Below, in pieces: positions 16,416-24,220 of a stretch of 48,447 nt of DNA. How positions within the stretch are numbered: the stretch's first letter is position 1; every line of letters starts with the position of its first letter. The notes beneath the pieces are model-generated. The model searched no databases and was not told the origin of the DNA. It saw nothing but the letters and a program-made list of their open reading frames with translations. The stretch lies in the NCBI GenBank assembly GCA_027061805.1, contig JAMOWA010000029.1, positions 1 through 48,447 on the forward strand, in the 5' to 3' direction. This DNA comes from Thermoanaerobaculia bacterium. GTDB taxonomy: Bacteria > Acidobacteriota > Thermoanaerobaculia > Thermoanaerobaculales > Sulfomarinibacteraceae. A program made the position numbers and the translations under genes.

Positions 16416-19252
16416 GGAGTTCTCCGCATGGTGGCCAGGAGGCCGGTGACCGGGGGGGGGAGGTCTCCGGGCAGATCGAGGAGTGTTCGCCCACGTTCGA
16501 GCCATGTGCTGGAGGCGACGAAGCGGCGGGCCTCATCCCGGGGAAACGGCTCGTGGGCGGCCGCCTCGAGCGCGGCCACGAAATCCTCGTCGGCACCCAC
16601 GGCCCGAACGCCAGGATAGTCACCCACGTGGGGAACACCGGTGGCAACCACCGGCAGGCCGAGGTGCAGGTACTCGTACACCTTGATGGGATCTGCACCG
16701 GCGCTCAGGGTTCCACGCTGGAAGGGCACGATGCCCACATCCCAGTTCGCCGTGTAGGCGGGCAGGAGGTGATGCTTGACCTTTCCGAGCAGCTCCACGT
16801 TGGAGGGAAGCTGCGCGGCGGGTGGCTCTCCATAGCCGATGATGTGGAACTTCCATGTGGGACGTTTCCGGGCGGCGTCGGCGAGGAGGTTCCAGTCGAA
16901 CCACGCCTGTGCCAGATAGCCGAAGTAGCCAACGGTGACCTCTCCTCTCTGGAGAGGGACCGTCTCAACATCGTGCGAGAAGGAGTCGGGGTCCACGCCA
17001 TTCGGAACGATCGCCACATCCCTTCCGGGCACCCAGGAGCGGACCTGGTCCGCAAGGGGCGGTGCGACCACGGCCACGGCGCCTGCGTTCCGGCAGAGGT
17101 ACCGCTCCACGGCATCCTCGTACCAGATGGCCTTCCCGGCCCGATGGAACTCCGGCCAGTCGTCGATCACGTCGTAGACGGTCTTCCACCCGGCCAGGTT
17201 GAACTCGTTGATCCACTGGAAGGTCGAGGGGTGTGGGAACTCCATCACCGCCGTGCGGTGCAGATCGTTCCTGAAGGGGAACCCGAAGACCATCTCCTTG
17301 AGCCGGTCGAAGACGTCCATGGGTATCTGGAACAGGAGCGGGTGGGTCCCCCGGGGCACCGGGTCCCCACGTTCGCTCTGCCAGCGGAAGTACACGAGAA
17401 GGCAGGGTACGCCGTCCTGGGTGAGCGCCCGGACCATCTGTGTCACGCGCTGGCCCTCGCTCGCCACGTACTTCACACCGGATACCCACAGGGCCAGACG
17501 TTCGGAGTCTCCCGAATTCACGCGCTCCAGGAAGCGTTCGAGCTCGACCGCGAGTTCTCCCTCGCTCCGGTAGACCGCTGCGGCGTCCCGGGGAGGGGTC
17601 GGGGCTGACCCTTCCGGCGTGGAGACCGTCGTGGCATGTTCCTCCCCGGAGGTTCCCGCCGCACTGGCCCCGGCCCATCCCTTGACGAGTCTCTTGAGGA
17701 ACCCGGGAACCAGCCTCCAGCCCGCAAGGACCCATCTGCTCGAGGTGATCCGCACGAGGAGCCGCCAGTACGGTGAGGCCCACACCTGCTCCAGACGGTC
17801 CGATACGTCTCGCAACGTCGCACGGGTACCTTCGAGCCGCTCGGCCAGCTCTGCGCTGCGCTGGCGGGCCGTGGCGAGTTCCTGTCCCAGCTGCTCCAGC
17901 TGCGCCTGCGAGGACGCCAGGCGCCGCTCGAGATCACGCTGCCGCGACCTGCTGGCTTCCAGGTCTGTTGTGAGCTGTCTCTCACGCTCTCGAACCGTCT
18001 CCAGCGTCCTTCTGAGCTGTGCCTCGCGGTCCCGGGCGGCCTCCAGCCACCGTTCGAGGGATGCCGCCCGGGCACGGGCGCTCGGCACCGTGCCGGGAAC
18101 CACCGTCCAGGTCCTTCTCGCTGGCGTCCGGCGTTCGGCGTACGAGGCGAGCCGATCCGCAAGGGCATGGATCGCCAGCCTGGAGCTCTCGAGGTACGTG
18201 CTGCCCACGGCCGCGAGGTGTTCCGAGACCTGGTGACGGCTCTCCCAGAGGGTGGTGAGAGAGGAGACGACCGCATCGGCGTCGACGGTGTCGAGGCCGA
18301 GGCTGGGGAGGCCTGACTCCTCTGCGAAGGCCGTGACCTTGGGGTCATACGGCAATGCCAGGGTCGGAACGCCGGCCATGACGCCGAAGATGGCACCGTG
18401 AAGGCGCATTGTCACCAGCAGGGAGCACGCCCGCACCGCCTCGATGCTCCTGGAGGGTTCCGACAGGTCCTCCCGGATTGGAAGGTCCACGTTTGCCTTC
18501 TCCGCGATACGCCGAAGAGTGTCCCGGTCGTCCGACCGGCCCGCGTGCGAGAACGGCAACCCGACCAGGTCCGCCTCCACCGCCCGTGCAAGACGCGCTG
18601 TCCCGCTCAGGGTGGCCACAAGGGCATCGTCGTCCACGTTCCTGAACGACCGGAGAGCAATCCCCACCAGGGGCCGGCTTCGCACGGTCGCGGAGCCCCG
18701 GATACTGGTGGCAAGGAGCACCGCAGGATCGGGGTACACCTCCACGGGCCCGTCGAACCCGAGCTCCCTGAGCAGGGACCCGGACCCGCGGTCCCGGACA
18801 CCCACGTGTGCGGCGCCTGCAAACACCCAGCGCACCTGGCGGCGGGCAACGGGGTCGCTCAAGGGGCCCACACCCTGCCCGACGATCTCCACCGGTACCC
18901 CCAGGGACATTGCCAGGGCCGGTATCCTCAGGAAGTGACTGAGCCCCCCCCACGCGTCGTCGAGGATTGCGGCGGGGCCGTTCCACCAGTAGTCGTTGCA
19001 GAGGCCCCCTCCACCGAAGACCAGTGCGTCGGCGTCGGCCAGCGCCTCCCCGATGGCATGAATATCGAGCCGATCGAGGCTGGTGACCCCATGGATGCGG
19101 TGTGTGGTGTCCGGTTCCGCCGACAGCACGAGGAACTCGGCCGAGGGCAGGCGCTCCCTGATCCCGGCGAGCATCCCCGCAAGGATTGCCTCATCACCGA
19201 GGTTCCCGGCACCAAAGTACCCGAAGATGACGACCCGTGGAGACCGGGACAT
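16412..19252 (-). CDS. Fusion of CsaB-like pyruvyl transferase, coiled coil and glycosyltransferase
   Basis: A 946-residue protein. Residues about 1-385 match the polysaccharide pyruvyl transferase family: IFGYFGAGNLGDEAILAG near 8, LVFGGGGLCNDYWWNG, GQGVGPLSDP, and VTMRLHGAIFGVMAGVPTLAL. Residues about 390-490 are an Arg/Glu/Gln-rich heptad coiled coil ending in ASPYWRLLVR, a joint often seen in surface-glycan enzymes. Residues about 580-946 are a TuaH-like GT-B domain: YDVIDDWPEFHRA, IVPNGVDPDSF, and DPIKVYEYLHLGLPVVATG. CsaB relatives add ketal-pyruvate to wall polymers recognised by SLH domains. I place the start at 19252 (ribosome site GGAGGG, 4 bases); an in-frame ATG at 19450 would add 66 unlikely residues. 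Confidence 0.88.
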   Translation of the reverse strand: MSRSPRVVIFGYFGAGNLGDEAILAGMLAGIRERLPSAEFLVLSAEPDTTHRIHGVTSLDRLDIHAIGEALADADALVFGGGGLCNDYWWNGPAAILDDAWGGLSHFLRIPALAMSLGVPVEIVGQGVGPLSDPVARRQVRWVFAGAAHVGVRDRGSGSLLRELGFDGPVEVYPDPAVLLATSIRGSATVRSRPLVGIALRSFRNVDDDALVATLSGTARLARAVEADLVGLPFSHAGRSDDRDTLRRIAEKANVDLPIREDLSEPSRSIEAVRACSLLVTMRLHGAIFGVMAGVPTLALPYDPKVTAFAEESGLPSLGLDTVDADAVVSSLTTLWESRHQVSEHLAAVGSTYLESSRLAIHALADRLASYAERRTPARRTWTVVPGTVPSARARAASLERWLEAARDREAQLRRTLETVRERERQLTTDLEASRSRQRDLERRLASSQAQLEQLGQELATARQRSAELAERLEGTRATLRDVSDRLEQVWASPYWRLLVRITSSRWVLAGWRLVPGFLKRLVKGWAGASAAGTSGEEHATTVSTPEGSAPTPPRDAAAVYRSEGELAVELERFLERVNSGDSERLALWVSGVKYVASEGQRVTQMVRALTQDGVPCLLVYFRWQSERGDPVPRGTHPLLFQIPMDVFDRLKEMVFGFPFRNDLHRTAVMEFPHPSTFQWINEFNLAGWKTVYDVIDDWPEFHRAGKAIWYEDAVERYLCRNAGAVAVVAPPLADQVRSWVPGRDVAIVPNGVDPDSFSHDVETVPLQRGEVTVGYFGYLAQAWFDWNLLADAARKRPTWKFHIIGYGEPPAAQLPSNVELLGKVKHHLLPAYTANWDVGIVPFQRGTLSAGADPIKVYEYLHLGLPVVATGVPHVGDYPGVRAVGADEDFVAALEAAAHEPFPRDEARRFVASSTWLERGRTLLDLPGDLPPPVTGLLATMRRTP

Positions 19253-19341
19253 GTTCCCTCCGCTCGCCGATCGGTTTGATCTGGTCAGGTCGCGGGTTCG
19301 GCCCGGGATCCGGGCGCCAGTCCTGCCAGTGCTTTCACGGG

Positions 19342-19350
19342 AGTCTACCA
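19342..19350 (-). promoter_or_regulatory. Extended -10 promoter (TGG-TAGACT) for the pyruvyl-transferase operon
   Basis: On the minus strand TGG followed by TAGACT lies about 90 bases upstream of the ATG at 19252. It matches the extended -10 form seen before other genes here. No -35 consensus. Confidence 0.4.
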
Positions 19351-19477
19351 TGAGCGTGGATGGGCCCTTCAGGATCTTGTTGGTGGCGCGTTGATCCGAC
19401 ACCCTTCTGGTCCTGGGATCAGTGGTGATGCTCCCGGCGTGGACCGACAATGCCGGGCCGGGGGATCGTTCTCAATG

Positions 19478-19790
19478 GAGCCTGTTGCAAGAGTCCCGGA
19501 TCGAGGTGGATTCCCGCGGCATCGGCCCCCACCCACCCGGGAGAATGAACCACGGATTATTCGGAATTATCGGAGTCAGAAGAAGATAGAATGAATCCGG
19601 AGATACTATGGGGGACGCAACGCACCAGACCGAGCCGCCAAGGTTCCGATGGCCAGTCATCGGTGCGAGAACGCCCCGGCAATCTTGAGATTGCCAGTTG
19701 TCTGTGTCGGGATGCTTTCCTTCGCCTTAGTACCTTCGATTTCACGACTCGCCGATGGGTATGACCTTCAGAGAGTCTTGCAAGCGGCTC
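19478..19790 (-). mobile_element. MITE-like repeat, copy 2, with 4-bp target duplication
   Basis: Both terminal inverted repeats are intact: GAGCCTGTTGCAAGAGTCC at the left and, read inward from the right, GAGCCGCTTGCAAGACTCTC. The element is flanked by AATG on each side (19474-19477 and 19791-19794), a perfect 4-bp target duplication. It is longer than the other copies because about 130 bases are inserted in the middle. The right end lies inside the stop codon of the adjacent gene. No protein is encoded, so movement would need a transposase supplied elsewhere. Confidence 0.82.
19602..19732. repeat. Insertion nested inside MITE copy 2
   Basis: Compared with the copies at 33224 and 45656, about 130 extra bases separate AATCCGGA from CCTTCGATTTCACG. 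The extra DNA contains a perfect 7-bp hairpin (GGCAATC-TTGA-GATTGCC, 19678-19695) and no reading frame of note. No other copy is found in this window. Confidence 0.5.
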
Positions 19791-21384
19791 AATGGTCACC
19801 GTTGCCAGAAGGTCCCCGGGGGACGCCGAAGATGACGCCGTCCCGAAACGTCCGCAACACGGGCGGATGACCTTCGTCGACGAGTTCCTCCCGTGTGGGC
19901 AGGTACCACCTCCAGGTGATCCTGTCCAGGTAGGCGATGAGAGCCGTGCCGTTCTTACACTGACGGATCATCTCCCGCGTCTGCTCTGTGTAGTGCGGGT
20001 TCGCCTCACGGGTTGTAGGAACGACCTTGCCGGGGATGCCTGTGGTCCGGCGGTGCAGCAGGAACCTGAGGACGTCAGGGCCGTTGGTGTACAGGAGACG
20101 ATCGTCTGCAACCTTCTTCAGGTAGGTGATCACCTCCGATTCCACCCAGGCTCGTTCGGTGTATCCCTGCCCGTACTGATGCATGTGAACGACCTGAAGA
20201 ACTGCCTCCCGGACGTGGAGAACGGTCGAGAGCGAGAGGAGGACAAGGGCGATGGGCAGGACCGGCCTCCAGCGGGCCGACACGGCGATTCCGGCAACGG
20301 TGATCAGGACCAGCGCAGGTACCATGATTCTCTGGTTGATCGAGGTATGGGCGTCAAGGAACGAGATGGAGACAAGCAGGAAGGCAAGATACGAGATCAA
20401 GAACAGCATACAGACGATGACAAAGACGGTACCCGCAGCCGGCCGCCGACGAGGCCTCCTGAGGGTTTCCTTCCCGAGAACAACGAGGGTTCCGATGAGG
20501 ACGAGGAGACCGCAGCCGCCCACGAGCACGCGGATCAACGAATCGTCCGACGTGATGGGTAGGAACCACTCCCACACCGTGGTGACGAGCATCGTGACAT
20601 CGTGGGAATCGAAGGGATGAACCCGGAAGGACCGGTTTGTGGCCGAGGCGGCCACAACCAGATTGCGGGCCAACCACATGAGGAGAGGGGAGAGGGCCAC
20701 CGTGAAGTACAGGAGGGCTCTCCTCGATCTCTCCCGCAGAGGCCGGTCGCCGAAGACGAGGAGCGCGACAGCCATCGCAGGAAATGCGGCGATTCCGGCG
20801 TATCGGGTCATCACCGCGCAGCCGAGTGTGATGGCGGAAAGGAGGAGGAGGCCGGCACGGTCCTGAGCGAGGGAAACGGAAAGGAGTACGACGCTTGTGA
20901 GGAGGAACGCGAGGAAAGGAGCCTCCGACCACGCCATGGAATGCACCATCAGGAAGGATGGAGACAAGGAGAAGAACAGCACGGCGAGAAAAGTTGCAAG
21001 GCTGTTCCGACCGCTCATCAGGAATGCGGTTGCTCCGAGCAAGACGAGATTGAGGCCGAAGAGAATGACGCACAGCCAGTGTGCCGCGAGGAGGACATCG
21101 CCATCCATCACGAGCCCGACTCCGGCCAGGAGCAGCGGATAGCAGGGGGGGAAATGCGTCAGTGGCCGGCCATCGACCGAGAAACCATTGCCCGAAAGGA
21201 GGTTTCTCGCGGTCTCGAGATAGACCGTGGAGTCGGGACTCACACCGGGACCCACACTCAGGATCCAGTTCATCCACAGGGAGGCACACAGACCGCAGGC
21301 CAGGAGGAGCAACAGAAGACCGGAACGCCGGAGTGCCCTTCCTGTCGAGAGGAACCAGGATCCGGTCGCCACGAGGACGGTCAT
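19789..21384 (-). CDS. GT-C membrane glycosyltransferase (ArnT/PMT, GT39-like)
   Basis: A 531-residue integral membrane protein with about ten hydrophobic segments. The first periplasmic loop shows SPDSTVYLETARNLLSGNGF, the acidic motif and helix typical of polyprenyl-phosphate-sugar-dependent GT-C enzymes; HFPPCYPLLLAG follows. The last 130 residues are soluble. Such enzymes move a sugar from a lipid carrier onto lipid A, protein or glycan on the outer face of the membrane. The ATG overlaps the upstream stop (ATGA). The TGA stop is built from the last base of a target duplication plus the first two bases of the adjacent MITE, so the native C-terminus has probably been altered. Confidence 0.85.
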   Translation of the reverse strand: MTVLVATGSWFLSTGRALRRSGLLLLLLACGLCASLWMNWILSVGPGVSPDSTVYLETARNLLSGNGFSVDGRPLTHFPPCYPLLLAGVGLVMDGDVLLAAHWLCVILFGLNLVLLGATAFLMSGRNSLATFLAVLFFSLSPSFLMVHSMAWSEAPFLAFLLTSVVLLSVSLAQDRAGLLLLSAITLGCAVMTRYAGIAAFPAMAVALLVFGDRPLRERSRRALLYFTVALSPLLMWLARNLVVAASATNRSFRVHPFDSHDVTMLVTTVWEWFLPITSDDSLIRVLVGGCGLLVLIGTLVVLGKETLRRPRRRPAAGTVFVIVCMLFLISYLAFLLVSISFLDAHTSINQRIMVPALVLITVAGIAVSARWRPVLPIALVLLSLSTVLHVREAVLQVVHMHQYGQGYTERAWVESEVITYLKKVADDRLLYTNGPDVLRFLLHRRTTGIPGKVVPTTREANPHYTEQTREMIRQCKNGTALIAYLDRITWRWYLPTREELVDEGHPPVLRTFRDGVIFGVPRGPSGNGDH

Positions 21385-22415
21385 GCGGACCTCGCAGACC
21401 GGCAGGCCCGGACATCGTCGATGATCTTGCGGGCCCTGGGCACCCAGGTGTGCTGGCGAAGGACCCGGCGGCGGGCGCGCCGTCCCACACGTGCCCGCTC
21501 CCGATGATCGTCGAGGAGGCGGTGTGCCGCCTCCACGAGCTCGTACTCGTCACTGTAGGTGGCGATCTCCCGGCCCGGCTCGAAGAAGAGCGCGAGGTTG
21601 GCAAACGGCTCGGAGAGCGAGGGTGTGCCGCAGGCGGCGGCGAACTGCGGCCGGTTGGTGATCCGGTGGGTGCCGTCGAGTGGGGAGCCGGGAAGCTCCA
21701 CCAGGGCCGTCTCGAGCGCAAGACGGGCGGCGGAGCAGGCGCGCGCCAGCTGGTCCGGGGTCGTGAGGGGCGGATGGACCGGGACGGAGAATCGCGTCTC
21801 TCCCGTGCGTGTGTGGACCCGGACCTTGCAGTGCGTCGAGAGAGCCTCCACCAGCCGGTGCCGGTAGGGGGTCCACTTCCCCACGTAGAGCACATCGCAG
21901 GGTTCGCCTCCCGGTGTGGGGCGGTACAACCCGGGATCCACGGCCGGGAGGCAGGTCCGTACGGCGATTCCCTCCCCCTCGTAGTGGGGGATGGTGTTCG
22001 GGTCCTGGGTGTAAAAGAGATCGAACGCCTTCCCGATGACCAGGGAGGCTTCCAGACCGAGGGGGTCGGAGAGTGCGAGCCCCACGGTCACGATGCTGTC
22101 GGGCAGGCCCCGCCGCACCTCATCGGGCAGGACGAGCCCGCCCCCCAGGCAGACCACCATGTCAGGCCGGTGGGAACCGATGAGCTCCAGGAGGGGCTCC
22201 GCGGGCACGGGCGCTGGCCTCGCACCGCCGCTTCCCACGAAGCCGGGGATGCCCATGGGCTCGAGGATCTCCACGGTGCACCAGCGGGCGAAGCCGTTGA
22301 CAATGGGGAGAAGGTTGTTGCAGTACGGCTCCTGGCTGATGTTGCCCACGAGCAGGGCCACGGGTCTCCGGGGGAACGGGTTCAGGAACCTGTCGCGGAC
22401 GGAGAGGGGCACCAT
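21381..22415 (-). CDS. CgeB-like glycosyltransferase
   Basis: A 344-residue GT-B-fold protein. The C-terminal part matches the Glyco_trans_1_2/CgeB pattern: CDVLYVGKWTPYRHRLVEAL near 170, HRITNRPQFAAACGTPSLSE near 262, and FEPGREIATYSDEYELVEAA near 288, ending in the helix HTWVPRARKIIDDV. The N-terminal half carries LVGNISQEPYCNNLLPI and VVCLGGGLVLPDEVRRG. The sugar and acceptor are unknown. The start at 22415 follows the divergent promoter region shared with the aminotransferase; an extension upstream would run antisense through that gene. It is coupled to the GT-C gene downstream. Confidence 0.83.
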   Translation of the reverse strand: MVPLSVRDRFLNPFPRRPVALLVGNISQEPYCNNLLPIVNGFARWCTVEILEPMGIPGFVGSGGARPAPVPAEPLLELIGSHRPDMVVCLGGGLVLPDEVRRGLPDSIVTVGLALSDPLGLEASLVIGKAFDLFYTQDPNTIPHYEGEGIAVRTCLPAVDPGLYRPTPGGEPCDVLYVGKWTPYRHRLVEALSTHCKVRVHTRTGETRFSVPVHPPLTTPDQLARACSAARLALETALVELPGSPLDGTHRITNRPQFAAACGTPSLSEPFANLALFFEPGREIATYSDEYELVEAAHRLLDDHRERARVGRRARRRVLRQHTWVPRARKIIDDVRACRSARSA

Positions 22416-22451
22416 GGGCCGAGGTTCCCAGATCCGGGGAGGAGGGTCAAG

Positions 22452-22457
22452 TAGAAT
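22452..22457 (+). promoter_or_regulatory. -10 box TAGAAT before the aminotransferase operon
   Basis: TAGAAT lies in the 57-base gap between divergent genes, 15 bases before the ATG at 22473, with the ribosome site GGAGG (22464-22468) between. No TG extension and no clear -35. Confidence 0.45.
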
Positions 22458-22472
22458 GCCGCCGGAGGTTCC

Positions 22473-23609
22473 ATGAACGACCCCATCCACCTGTTCCGGC
22501 CCCACTACCGGACCGACGAGGTCCTGTCGGAGATCCGTGAATGCCTGGAGCGGGGCTGGACGGGCCTCGGCTTCAAGACGCTCGAGATCGAGGAGGCATG
22601 GTGCAGGTTCACCGGACTGCCCCATGCGCACTTCGTGGCCTCGGCCACCTCCGGGCTGCACCTGGCGCTCCGGATCCTTGGACGGACGGACGGGTGGCGG
22701 CCGGGCGACGAGGTGATCACCACGGCCCTGACGTTCGTCTCCACCAACCACGTGATCCTCCACGAGGGCCTCGTCCCGGTCTTTGCCGACGTGGATGAGC
22801 ACCTGTGCCTCGATCCCTCCTCGGTGGCCGAACGGATCTCGGCGCGTACGCGGGCCGTGATGTTCGTCGGTGTGGGGGGGAACACCGGTCGGCTCGAGGA
22901 GGTCGCGGCCCTCTGCAGGGAACGCGGCATCCGGCTGGTTCTCGATGCGGCGCACATGGCAGGGACGCGCCTCGGTGGCCGTCACGTTGGCGGCGAGGCG
23001 GATGCCGCGGTCTTCAGCTTTCACGCCGTGAAGAACCTGCCCACGGCGGACTCGGGCATGGTCTGCCTCGCCGACCCCGGCCTGGACCGCGAGGTCCGGC
23101 AGTGGAGCTGGCTGGGCATCGACAGGGACACCTATACCCGGACCCATTCCCAGGCGGCCTACCGCTGGATGTACGACGTACCTCACGTGGGCTTCAAGGC
23201 CCACGGCAACTCGGTCATGGCCGCCATGGCCCTGGTGGGCCTCCGGTACCTCGAGGAGGACAACGCCAGGCGCCGGGAGATCGCTGGCTGGTACGATGAG
23301 GAGCTTGCAGAGGTGGCGGGTGTGGCGACGATCCCCGTTCCGGCGGATTGCGAGTCCTCGCGACACCTCTACCAGGTCCTGGTGGAGGACCGGGACCGGG
23401 TGATGGTGGAGCTCAACCGGCGGGAGATCTACCCGGGGGTCCACTACCGGCTCAACACCGAGTACCCCATGTACCGGGACTGCCGGGGGCGGGTCCCCCG
23501 TGCGGTATCTGCGGCATCGAGGGTGATCTCGCTTCCGATGCACCTCGGGCTGGACCGCGAGCAGGTGCACCGGGTGGTCCGGGCCCTCGTGGAGGTCACG
23601 GGGCCGTGA
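22473..23609 (+). CDS. DegT/DnrJ/EryC1/StrS-family sugar aminotransferase
   Basis: A 378-residue PLP enzyme that aminates a keto-sugar nucleotide. Motifs in order: ATSGLHLALRILG near 62, GDEVITTALTFVSTNHVI near 80, VLDAAHMAGTRLGG near 157, and FSFHAVKNLPTADSGMV with the PLP lysine at residue 187. The VHYRLNTEYPMY segment lies near the end, where this family usually has VHY-x-P. It overlaps the acetyltransferase gene by four bases (GTGA). The pair recalls WecE/WecD, Per/PerB or PseC/PseH modules producing an N-acylated amino sugar; which one cannot be settled from motifs. Confidence 0.93.
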   Translation: MNDPIHLFRPHYRTDEVLSEIRECLERGWTGLGFKTLEIEEAWCRFTGLPHAHFVASATSGLHLALRILGRTDGWRPGDEVITTALTFVSTNHVILHEGLVPVFADVDEHLCLDPSSVAERISARTRAVMFVGVGGNTGRLEEVAALCRERGIRLVLDAAHMAGTRLGGRHVGGEADAAVFSFHAVKNLPTADSGMVCLADPGLDREVRQWSWLGIDRDTYTRTHSQAAYRWMYDVPHVGFKAHGNSVMAAMALVGLRYLEEDNARRREIAGWYDEELAEVAGVATIPVPADCESSRHLYQVLVEDRDRVMVELNRREIYPGVHYRLNTEYPMYRDCRGRVPRAVSAASRVISLPMHLGLDREQVHRVVRALVEVTGP

Positions 23610-24139
23610 AGCGGCACCTGGACCCCTTCACCTTCGAGGACCTGCGTTTCCGCCCCCTCACGGAGGCCGATCTGCCCATGACCCTCCGGTGGCGGAACCA
23701 GCCGAGGGTGCGGTCCATGCTGTTCCACTCGGAGCCCCTCCGGATGGAGACCCATCGGGAGTGGTTCGAGGCCTACAGGGATCGGGACGACGACTTCATC
23801 TTCGTGGTGGAGGCATCCTCCCCGTTCGACCGTCCAATCGGGCAGGTCTCCGTCTACAACATCGAGTGGGAGGAAGGCCGGGCCGAGGTCGGACGGCTCA
23901 TGGTGGGGGAGGACGATGCCCTGTGGAGGGGTTTCGGCAGAATGATGGTGGAGGGCCTCAGCCGGTACGCTCTGGGACCACTGGGCCTGCGGGAGCTCCA
24001 TGCCAGGGTGAAGGCCTGCAACGGGGCCAGTATCAGGTCCTTCCTCGCCTCGGGCTACACCCTCGAGAACCCCGGCGAGGACCCGGTACTCCTGATCCAC
24101 CGGGGATTCGGTGTGCCGACGGAAACCGGGGCCTGCTGA
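23606..24139 (+). CDS. GNAT-family N-acetyltransferase, probably acting on an amino sugar
   Basis: A 177-residue protein of the RimJ/PseH-like GNAT group: LRFRPLTEADLPMTLRWRN at the start, then IGQVSVYNIEWEEGRAEVGR and LMVGEDDALWRGFGRMMVEG at the acetyl-CoA-binding region. HARVKACNGASIRSFLASGY, the typical last motif, follows. The start is GTG at 23606, overlapping the aminotransferase stop. The coupling suggests it acylates the amino group that enzyme installs. It converges with the first SLH gene, and the hairpin beginning at 24161 lies between them. Confidence 0.9.
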   Translation: MKRHLDPFTFEDLRFRPLTEADLPMTLRWRNQPRVRSMLFHSEPLRMETHREWFEAYRDRDDDFIFVVEASSPFDRPIGQVSVYNIEWEEGRAEVGRLMVGEDDALWRGFGRMMVEGLSRYALGPLGLRELHARVKACNGASIRSFLASGYTLENPGEDPVLLIHRGFGVPTETGAC

Positions 24140-24160
24140 TACCACGGGTGGAGAGAGAAA

Positions 24161-24209
24161 GGCCGGGCCCCGAGGGGCCCGGCCGGGTCTTCGTGCCGCC
24201 GGGAGGCGG
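24161..24209 (-). terminator. Double hairpin after SLH gene 1
   Basis: On the minus strand, after the SLH stop, a small CCGCC/GGCGG hairpin (24196-24209, GGGA loop) is followed by an 11-bp GC-only stem (24161-24171 with 24174-24184) and then TTTCTCTC. The order stem plus T-rich tail fits an intrinsic terminator for the SLH gene. Nearly the same module follows the other two SLH genes. Confidence 0.75.
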
Positions 24210-24220
24210 AGGTTGTCAGA

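Noticed and set aside
19253-19450. An N-terminal extension of the pyruvyl-transferase fusion to an upstream ATG
   Set aside because: The added 66 residues are unlike the family, and a good ribosome site (GGAGGG) and family-type N-terminus are found at 19252. A promoter box also lies inside the extension.
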